Shown here one piece after another: positions 1 through 10,200 of a DNA stretch of 64,000 nt. Each line of letters opens with the position of its first letter. Positions within the stretch are counted from its first letter, which is position 1. Both the position numbers and the translations under genes were made by a program. Origin of the DNA: Axinella damicornis (taxonomy: Eukaryota; Porifera; Demospongiae; Axinellida; Axinellidae). Below the pieces are notes generated by a model. It saw only the letters and a list, made by a program, of their open reading frames with translations, did no database searches and was not told the origin of the DNA. The stretch lies in contig OZ007518.1 in assembly GCA_963931865.1 (NCBI GenBank), forward strand, positions 3,248,055 through 3,312,054, in the 5' to 3' direction.

Positions 1-174
1 CTACTGAAACATCAAAGAGCTGAGGCCAAAGCATCGATATCATCCTTAGCCTCATTCCCTTCTTCCCAATTACCGAGCGCCTGGGAACGAGGCTATATCA
101 TCCTTGGCCGTGGTACAACATGTACACAAGCAGCAAGGACTCCCAGGGAAACCAGCCCCAGGCTGATGGGACTT

Positions 175-306
175 AATTAGCTCTTTACCAACCAATGACT
201 GCAAAAGCCATCATGAGCTCCCATAAGCCCATAAGAATTTATATTGGGGCTTTAATACTAGGCGTTATACTTTAATACAGGGTTTTATGGTTGGTAAAGA
301 GTTAGT
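175..306. repeat. Short foldback near left edge
   Basis: GCTCTTTACCAACCA (180-194) pairs with TGGTTGGTAAAGAG (288-301). The middle shares GTCATGAGCTCCCA-type sequence with 12728-12790, so it is a dispersed repeat. The first 543 bases hold no exon I could place. Confidence 0.45.
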
Positions 307-344
307 ACACTACAATGCATGAGAGTGCACTTGGGACATGAGAG

Positions 345-420
345 AGGATGTGTGGAGTGCACAGAGAGCTGTCCGGCGCCGGATTACTCAAGGTAGGCGA
401 ACGAGGGGGAAGTAGCTGAG
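345..420. repeat. Dispersed repeat shared with 20905-20985
   Basis: The segment reading AGAGAGCTGTCCGGCGCCGG and GGGGGAAGTAGCTGAGCG is present as reverse complement at about 20911-20975, next to a CTGCTGCTCCCCGATTGCG array (20975-21190). Confidence 0.5.
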
Positions 421-543
421 CGTTCAAACTCTTCCGACTTACCCGTCAAAAATCAAAATTTATCCTATCCTACATGTTGTACCTCTAGCTCTGCAGCACT
501 TCAAAGAGATCTGAGTATCAATACATTGGAGACCTATACTTAC

Positions 544-628
544 CTGGCATCCTCAGCGTCCAGCTTGAACAGTTTCAACACCTCTATCACCAGCTCCAGC
601 ACCTGCACACCGTGACACACACACACAC

Positions 629-686
<58 letters not shown>

Positions 687-2251
687 GATCGACATACACA
701 AACACACACACACAGATACACACAAATACAAGATATGTTAAAGCCAGTACAAACAACATTAGCTGCAACTTCTACAATAATATCAGTCTATGTACTGGTA
801 CATGTAACAGCTACTGTAACATATCCTACCCGGAGGTTTCTAAGCAGCTTCTGCCTGTCCTTGGAGTCACGGGCACTGGGAGTGATGAGGAACTCCGAGA
901 GCTCTTGTAGGGCAGATGTGACTGGGTAGGCTGTATAGGCACCCAAGGGAGGTGCACCCGGCTTTGTTCTCTGGGAGGGTGTACGTGTGGGGGGAGAGTG
1001 TGTGATGGGATGGTGCATGTGCGGGGGAGGGTGTGTGGTGGGAAGGTGTACGTGTAGGGAGAGAGTGTGTGGTGGGATGGTGCATGTGCGGGGGAGGGTG
1101 TGTGGTGGGATGGTGCATGTGCGGGGGAGGGTGTGTGGTGGGATGGTGCATGTGCGGGGGAGGGTGTGTGGTGGGATGGTGCATGTGCGGGGGAGGGTGT
1201 GTGGTGGGATGGTGCATGTGCGGGGGAGGGTGTGTGGTGGGATGGTGCATGTGCGGGGGAGGGTGTGTGGTGGGATGGTGCATGTGCGGGGGAGGGTGTG
1301 TGGTGGGATGGTGCATGTGCGGGGGAGGGTGTGTGGTGGGATGGTGCATGTGCGGGGGAGGGTGTGTGGTGGGATGGTGCATGTGCGGGGGAGGGTGTGT
1401 TGTGGGAGGGTGTATGTGTAGGGAGAGAGTGTGTGGTGGGATGGTGCATGTGCAGTTATTAGTTAAGTCAGCGAACAAGTTCCTTGTTGGTGGAGGAAAC
1501 TATGTAGTCTAGGCCATTCTTCCAAACTTGATATTTCTCAATTGGAATTCCAAATTTGCATTTCCAAATCTGCACTAGTACTTTCTTTCTCCAAACTCGA
1601 CATTTCAATTGGAATTCCAAATTTGCATTTCCAAATCTACACTAGTACTTTCTTTCTCCAAACTCGACATTTCAATTGGAATTCCAAATTTGCATTTCCA
1701 AATCTACACTAGTACTTTCTTTCTCCAAACTCGACATTTCAATTGGAATTCCAAATTTGCATTTCCAAATCTACACCAGTACTTTCTTTCTCCAAACTCG
1801 ACATTTCAATTGGAATTCCAAATTTGCATTTCCAAATCTACACCAGTACTTTCTTTCTCCAAACTCGACATTTCAATTGGAATTCCAAATTTGCATTTCC
1901 AAATCTACACCAGTACTTTCTTTCTCCAAACTCGACATTTCAATTGGAATTCCAAATTTGCATTTCCAAATCTACACCAGTACTTTCTTTCTCCAAACTC
2001 GACATTTCAATTGGAATTCCAAATTTGCATTTCCAAATCTACACTAGTACTTTCTTTCTCCAAACTCGACATTTCAATTGAAATTCCAAAATTGCATTTC
2101 CAAACATACACTAGTACTAGTACACTAGTGTGGGGTTTCCTCTAATAAGAGTGCAGGTGTGTATATACCCACCTCTCTGATGTATGTGGTGAGGATGGGG
2201 ACAATACCAGCCACAAAGTTGAACTTGTCCACCAGAGGCTCTTCCACCTTG

Positions 2252-2291
<40 letters not shown>

Positions 2292-2830
2292 AGGGGGGGG
2301 GGGGGGAGGATTGGATCCGGAGGTGAGAGAGGATTGAGGTTAACTTCAGGGCCACACTGTGTGGGCAGGGTGAGTCTATACCTGCTCTAGGGTGAAGGCA
2401 TCATCATAGTTCATGGTCTCTGTGGCCGACAGCTGGAGGACAATCAGATCGAGATAATGAAATCCCTTCCAATACACATACAGCTAACCATAGTACACCT
2501 CCCTCCTAGCCTCGTTCCCAGGCCCGAGACGGCGAGATGGCCTGGGAACGAGGCTAACCTCCCTCCCTTCTCCTCCCTCTATCCTCCCTCCAATTCCTTC
2601 CTTTCTGACACACCATGAACAGCTCTGCACTGTCCCACTCCAGTCCCTCCAGACCAGGTGCATTTGGGTCAAACCCCCTCCGTTTATACCGTTTGCCTGG
2701 AGGGGGGGGGGGGGGGGGGGGGGGAGGGAGTGGAGAGAGAGAGAGTGGAAAGAGAGGGGTGGGGGTAGGGAGAGAGAGAGGGAGAGGAGTGAGGGAAGAG
2801 TGAGGGGAGAGGGAGAGGAGAGAGAGAAAG

Positions 2831-2869
<39 letters not shown>

Positions 2870-5800
2870 AGAGAGAGTGTGTGTTGTGTGTGTGGGGGGG
2901 AGGGGGAGGGGGAGGGGGAGGGGGAGGGGGAGGGGGGAGGGGGAGGGGGAGGGGGAGGGGGGAGGGGGAGGGGGGAGGGGGAGGGGGAGGGGGAGGGGGG
3001 AGGGGGAGGGGGGAGGGGGAGGGGGGAGGGGGGAGGGGGAGGGGGGAGGGGGGAGGGGGAGGGGGGAGGGGGAGGGGGAGGGGGAGGGGGGGAGGGGGAG
3101 GGGGGAGGGGGAGGGGGAGGGGGGAGGGGGGAGGGGGGAGGGGGAGGGGGGAGGGGGAGGGGGGAGGGGAAGGGGGAGGGGGGAAGGGGGAGGGAGGGGG
3201 GAGGGGGAGGGGGAGGGGGGAGGGGGGAGGGGGAGGGGGGAGGGGGAGGGGGGAGGGGGAGGGGGGAGGGGGAGGGGGGAGGGGGGAGGGGGAGAGGGAG
3301 GGGGGAGGGGGAGAGGGAGGGGGGAGGGGGGAGAGGGAGGGGGAGGGGGAGGGGGGAGGGGGGAGGGGGAGGGGGGAGGGGGAGGGGGGAGAGAGAGTCA
3401 AGACATCAATGCTGTCATTGGGTGGTAAAGAGTTACCCAATATATCTGCACAGCATGTACCTGTTTTTATTACCTGCGCTGATCAATCACTATGTCTTCC
3501 TAAACATGTATTCAAATCTACCATACGTATTATGTATCGTTGCATGAGTGGGAGTGCAGTACAGAAGGATATTAAGCTCAAGGCTGGCAGTATTGCCTCA
3601 ACTGTAAGCTACGTACAAAGGTCCATGAGTTGTTGATACGTAGCTAGAGTCCCATTGTTACCCCGCGCGCACATGCGCGAAGCGGGGTTAAGCAATCGGT
3701 TTTGTCCGTCAGTCAGTCAGTCAGTCAGTCAGTCAGTCAGTCAGTCAGTCGTCTGTCTGTCAGGTGGAAAAAATTGAAATCTCCCCACATAGACCCTCAT
3801 AAACCATCGAAATGGAGTCAAACAATAGCAAATAGCAAAAAACTGCTCTATGTGTACCTGACTGAAGTCAAGGCGCTCCGTTTCGCTGTATTTCGGCTAT
3901 TTCCTACTTTTCATAACTATCATAACATTGGCTCCACCTCTTCGTGACCTCAGAGTCCCATCAAGAACACGACACGCAGTGCATTTGGAAACTTCATGGT
4001 TCGAGATGACCGCTAGGAAACAGTATTTTCTCACGATTTATGTACTTCACAGACATCATGGCTATTGTTTCGTCTGTTTTTTTCAGCTATTTCCTATTAT
4101 TCATAACATTTGGCCCCACCTCTTCAGCTTCACAATATATATGCACGTTGTTGTATATACGGTAAGCGGTCACTCCCACACTTTGGATATGGTCATACAC
4201 GAACACAGTATACGCGATACAGCGATGCGCGAGATGTCACGTCGAGTCGTCTAGCTGCACTGTATCCTGTAGACATTCCGCGCGGGGTATGTGTTCTATG
4301 AACACCTCTAGTTATTATAATGCATTCGATCACCAAAAAACCGGAGTTTAGAGATGCCAGCCGTGTGCCCCACAGGGCAATTAGATTTCAGGTGAAAACG
4401 CTTATCGCAATCCTGGTAAATTGGCTGTCAAACATTACTCCAGCTCTCTTTGGTGAGGGTAAATACACTCTCCCATTAACAGTGTATCTAGGGCGATCAT
4501 GTTGTACGCATATAGTCCAATAATTACATAGTGAACTGAAACTTGTAATGTCACCAGTACAGACAGGGTTCTCATGCGTACGGCCCTGTCCAGTTGGCAT
4601 CCGTGAAGTAATGTTATCCAACATCACAGAATACAATGATTCGTTGCCTACCTTTCTCCAAGTGCAGCCATGTTTTGGTTTGCAGGTGTTTGATGCGTGC
4701 GTACGACTCCAGTAGAATCGTGTCCCCCTCCTGCAGAGCAGACACAGTATATGTTACCCACAGTTGATCATTAGCACACAGGACAATGCAAGATTCGCAA
4801 CCTCAAGATTATCTCATTTCGTTTACGAGGGGTTTGCCTCTTACGGAACTGAAATACAGTATGGGCTAGAAGTCCCATAATCAACTAACTGGTTCGTAGT
4901 TTGCATGACTGATTGGCTAATCGATTGAAGAATCAGAGAAATTCATGACTAGCTGCACACAAAATCACTTCACTCATACGTAGCCCTGACATCAGGCAGT
5001 TCCCTTGTTCAAACACACTAGGATCTGTACACGCTGTGGAGTGAGGCAGGCCCTCTCAATTAGTTGATATGTAATTGATGGAGTGAGGCAGGCCCTCTCA
5101 ATTAGTTGATATGTAATTGATGGAGTGAGGCAGGCCCTTTCAATTAGTTGATATGTAATTGATGGAGTGAGGCAGGCCCTCTCAATTAGTTGATATGTAA
5201 TTGATGGAGTGAGGCAGGCCCTCTCAATTAGTTGACATGTAATTGATGGAGTGAGGCAGGCCCTCTCAATTAGTTGATATGTAATTGATGGAGTGAGGCA
5301 GGCCCTCTCAATTAGTTGATATGTAATTGATGGAGTGAGGCAGGCCCTTTCAATTAGTTGATATGTAATTGATGGAGTGAGGCAGGCCCTCTCAATTAGT
5401 TGACATGTAATTGATGGAGTGAGGCAGGCCCTCTCAATTAGTTGATATGTAATTGATGGAGTGAGGCAGGCCCTCTCAATAAGTTGATATGCAAGAATTG
5501 GAGTGAGGCAGGCCCTCTCAATAAGTTGATATGCAAGAATTGGAGTGAGGCAGGCCCTCTCAATAAGTTGATACGCTGTAATTGAGAGGCCTTAGATGAG
5601 CTGATTTGTCAAGTAACATATATACAGGCCTGTACAGCTATAGGCGAGCAAACAGCCCTGACTTGAATGACTGGGAAGAGGGAGAAGACAGTGTCGAGGT
5701 CGCTCTGGCTCATGATGGAGAGGGAGGTGGAGGCACTGGGAGTGGAGCTGCGAGTGGAGCTGCGATCCTTCAGCGTCAGCTGTGAGATGAAGGAGCTAGT

Positions 5801-7266
5801 ATACAGCTTGATCTACATTTTCACACAACCTGACCTCTAGCTTACACATGCAGAAATTCACTGAAGTCCAAGACACAAATCAAGCACTGTGTTATACCTT
5901 GTACTCTCCTCCTGACTGTACAACAGCAAGGTACTTCCGGGTGGGCAGATGTTTAATGCGACATCGCTCTCCCCAGGAGAGAGGTTCACCTGAGGAGAGA
6001 GAGAACATCATCTTCACTCCCCTCCCCTTCGCCCTCCCCTCCTCCCCTCTGCCTCTCTTCATCCCTCCCCCAACCCCATCTCCCATACTCACCACTAAGA
6101 GGGTCACGTTCCTTCTCAAACTGCCAGTAGGTGTTGGCAGATGTAGAGGGAGCCTTCAGGATTCCATGGTCAGAGTGGCGCTTGCGGCCATGGACTACAA
6201 AAGCAGAGCAAAGACAATCCAATTCCTCAGAGACTGGTAGTGGGACTCATGCACAATATCCACCTACCATCCAGTACAAAAAACAGTACAAAAAATATTT
6301 AGTTGAAACAACCCCTGAATGGTTACTCCAGTTTCAGTCAAGGGGGGTTAGGATAAATAGCTATAGCAGATGCCATGGATGCTCTTTCAAGCTTATGGAA
6401 TCCATCATCCCCCCTCGCAATTCCATCAAGCTTGAAACAGCATCCATCTGCTAGCTATTAGCTATTCGGTTCTGAATAGCTATAGCAGATGGATGCTCTT
6501 TCAAGCTTTATGGAACCCATCATCCCCCCTCGCAATTCCATCAAGCTTGAAACAGAATCCATCTGCTAGCTATTATTCGGTTCTGAACCAGATAGCTAAT
6601 AGCCAGCAGTTGGATGCTCTTTCAAGCTTAATCACCCCCCTCGCAATTCCATCAAGCTTGAAACAGCATCCATCTGCTAGCTATTATTTGGTTCTGATAG
6701 CCAGCAGGTGGATGCTCTTTGAAGTTTGATGGAATCCATCATCCCCCCTCGCAATTCCATCAATCTTGAAACAGCATCCATCTGCTAGCTATTATTGGTT
6801 CTGAACCAGATAATAGCCAGCAGGTGGATGCTCATTGAAGTTTGATGGAATCAATCATCCCCCCTTGCAATTCCATCAAGCTTGAAACAGCATCAATCTG
6901 CTAGCTATTATTCGGTTCTGATAGCCAGCAGGTGGATGCTCATTGAAGTTTGATGGAATGGTGAGGGAGGATGATGGTTGGTAACTATGGTTTGAATTAA
7001 CCTGTAGTAGGAGACGTAAAAAGCATCATTTATACTCTCCAGCCTGTAGTGTGTGCTCACTGAAACTGGAGTAACCTCTCATAGAGGTCATTTTAACAGA
7101 ACATTTTTGCAATGAAGACAATCCAATTCCTCAGAGACTGGTAGTGGGACTCATGCATAATACTCCACCTACCATCCTCCACGACTGCAGGGTCCTCAGC
7201 AAAGGAGCCTTCAGCAGCAATGTAGCACTCGTACTCACGATGGAACAGCCTCACTGTGCCTCCAGA
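544..7266 (-). CDS. ITPR: IP3 receptor exons 10-19: MIR domain and IP3-binding core
   Basis: These exons encode about residues 252-545, the MIR beta-trefoil and the start of the armadillo half of the ligand-binding core. Exons 10-11 give GGTVRLFHREYECYIAAEG and, after an expanded loop, GRKRHSD..TSANTYWQFE. Exon 12 gives CRIKHLPTRKYLAVV. Exon 14 gives SYARIKHLQTKTWLHLEK. Exon 18 contains SKDRQKLLR, where the K and last R line up with the vertebrate IP3-contacting K508 and R511. The loop corresponding to vertebrate RTTGRQ keeps a GR pair at best and appears about eight residues longer. Reading stops at the window edge, within the armadillo region. Confidence 0.85.
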
Positions 7267-10200
7267 CTGAACGGTTATATGTGTGAGCATTGTATTAGAT
7301 AAGACTGTAATGCGTTCGTCTAGCTAGCTACGTAGCTCAGAAATGCTACAGGGCCACAGTAGCTTATATATTCCAAGGCTGTCTACGTACCCTGAATGTG
7401 CTGGGGTCTTGTTCAGCCATGGGCCGGTGGTGTGGGATGATAGTGAGGGCAGACTCTGTGGCTGAGAGGTTCAGCTCATGGCTGCATGGGGAATGGAAGG
7501 AAGGGCTTACAAGGCATCAACACTTAAACCACATTCAAATGTTTGTATGCACATGTAGAGCATCAAAATACTACCACGTGCTTGATCACATAAATGCAAT
7601 AGCTACACATCTGATCTTCTTCTCCTTACCAGTCGGCATGCACGTGAAATCCCACAGATCTGAAGAGCTTTGCACTGTAGTGCAGAAACTGTCCTTCAGT
7701 CGTCAAACTCTCAAACTTTATCTGATCGTTGTACCGCACCTAATACAGAGTGACGGGGAGACGGGGTGACGGGGTGACGGGGTGACGGGGAGGAAGTAAT
7801 GGGCAGAAGGGAGGAGGAGTATATAGTGACGGTGCCATACCTCATCACCGACAGATCGCACTTTGTATCGTGGCAGAATTTTGAAGATAGAGCCCTCAGA
7901 GTTCCCACTTTGTAGTTCAACCTAAAACCAACACACAAAATGAATCACTCACACATCCTGCATACACACACATCCTGCTTGCACACTCATCCTGCATACA
8001 CACACATCCTGCTTGCACACACACTCATCCTGCATACACACACATATCCTGCTTGCACACACACTCATCCTGCATACACACACATATCCTGCTTGCACAC
8101 ACACTCATCCTGCATACACAACACACATATCAAGTGTGCTCACCCTGAGGCTTGTGTTCTCAGTTCTGGACGTTATCCTGGTGTTCACAGTAACGTACTT
8201 CTTAGTCAAAATATGCAACAGCTAGGGGGGGGGGGGGGGGGGGGGGTGAGAATGTGAATGTGTGGGTGCGAGATGGTGTGCAATAAGGTGCACACTGGTA
8301 TATCAAGCTAGACTCTCTCCACACAGGAAGTTGTGGGCTGGTCTACCGAGCTACACCCTCTCTCACTGTCTGCATGCTAGCTCATATTACGGTTTGCTAT
8401 GCTAGGGTGGGAGACCATACTTTAGCAGGTATGGCAAACTAGCTAGATGTCCTACACGTTAGAAATTATACTGGTATAGTCTGAAGTTTGAAAAGCAGTG
8501 ACTTCCTGGACGAAGATTTCCGTGCAAAGTCGCCAGACCCTCTTTCGGGAGGGTGGGGTCTGGGCACGAGACTAGGATCCAGCTCAGTGTACACCTGAAA
8601 GACAACTACCATAGCTGCTATGAAGATTAGCTTCTACCACAGTGCGTGGGCGTTCCTTTGATGTACCGCGGAGGATAAATCGCATAACCTCCACTATGAC
8701 ATCATAGCAGAGGTTATGCGATTTATCCTCCGTGGTACATCAAAGGATCGCCACGCTGTGCTGAGAATCAGAGAGTTGTAGCTGTCTAGCAGCCGGATCC
8801 AGCTACTAACTTGACTTGGAGGTTATGTCTGCGGTAGAAGCCGGATCTACTACGTCGACTCGGAGGTTATGCGGTTTATACTCCTTGGGAAACTTTAGCC
8901 TCGGCTTTGCCTCGGCCAAACTTTCCTGTGGAGGATGAATCGCATAACCTCCGCGTCGACGTAGTAGATCCTATACATCTAAGGAGTCAAAATGTCCATA
9001 AGCTGTCAATACCTTTCATACCATACAAGATAGAAAGTAATAAGCACATAATGGAATACCTCTCAATACGAAACAATGAGTAATATAGCCTCGTTCCCAG
9101 GCCCGCGAGCCGCTTTCGGTTGCACGAAAGAACTTTCCATACTGCAAGTGACGAAAAGCTGGGCGGGGCCTGGGAACGAGGCTATGAGTAATAAGCACTC
9201 ACACGTTTACAAAGAAACTTACACCTACACAGAAACTGTGTATTTGAGTACAGGTTGTTCATCTTTAGAAGGCTTTACAGGGAGCAAACAGCGTTCAGAG
9301 GTCCTCTGCAGATTTGCAAGCCACCAATGTCTGTGCCAGTGACTCTTACCTGCACCTTCTCCCCGTACACAATGGTGCTGCCCTGCAGTCTCTCCTGTTC
9401 CACGTCATTTTCACGAAGCTCCAGGTCACAATCTTTCTGCAGAGGCAAAAGACAATAATTAGGTGCATAGTTTACATAGCTGCAATGAATGTGTTAGCAG
9501 CAGTTTGTCTCCAGTACCTGTGCCTGCAGCAGTACTCCCTTCTCAGCGGTAGTCGGCTCACGATCCCTGCAAGGTGGGAGAGTAGGATGGGAGGATGGCA
9601 TACACAAGTCAAATGAAGGCTGGATTCAGCTCATTATCTGTGGAGCAGGGGGAGCACTACGGACGGCAGAATGTTGAGTTGAAAGCAAAATTTTTGTAGT
9701 TGTACAGTACCGCCTGGAAGTTAAAAAAAAGTTTATTTCTCTGCAAACTATACATCGCTGTTTGTATGCTCTAGCTTTAGATAATTACTGGAATTTGAAA
9801 TTGTATATACCCCTTATGTGCAATACCCTTACTTGAAATTGCATGCTCTAGCTTGTGGGTGAATATACAGAATTTGCATGCCCCAGCTTGGAGGTGAACA
9901 CTGCTATTTGAGTTAGCATGCGTGAATACTGTAGAATGCACTTTTAAATAATTGCCAGTTACCTACTATGGACCCAACTACAATTTTGTGCCCAGGCCCA
10001 CACGGAAAATTGGCGTGCAAGTTCATAGTTACCCAACACACGTGCGATCGCGCCGGGCGATTTTTCATTTTTTTTGGACGTACTTTCCACCAACTACGCA
10101 TGCGCAGTATAGTACGACACACCCCCAAAATATGCACAAAGGTGCGCAACGTACACCAGGACTGTCCTGAGAAGGGACGCTGAAGGAACGCTGAACAACT

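Noticed and set aside
867..1512. Long overlapping ORFs on both strands over the 33-bp repeat
   Set aside because: The unit length is divisible by three and lacks stops in several frames; it is a minisatellite, not coding.
1609..2145. 178-codon ORF over the 67-bp satellite
   Set aside because: Repetitive translation of a satellite in a frame that cycles with the 67-bp unit; no codon or domain evidence.
2800..3636. Glycine/arginine-rich or proline/serine-rich ORFs over the G-rich tract
   Set aside because: Direct translation of GGGGGA repeats; the tract lies in an intron.
5033..5585. CRISPR-like array
   Set aside because: The 42-bp units are directly contiguous without variable spacers, and the DNA is animal.
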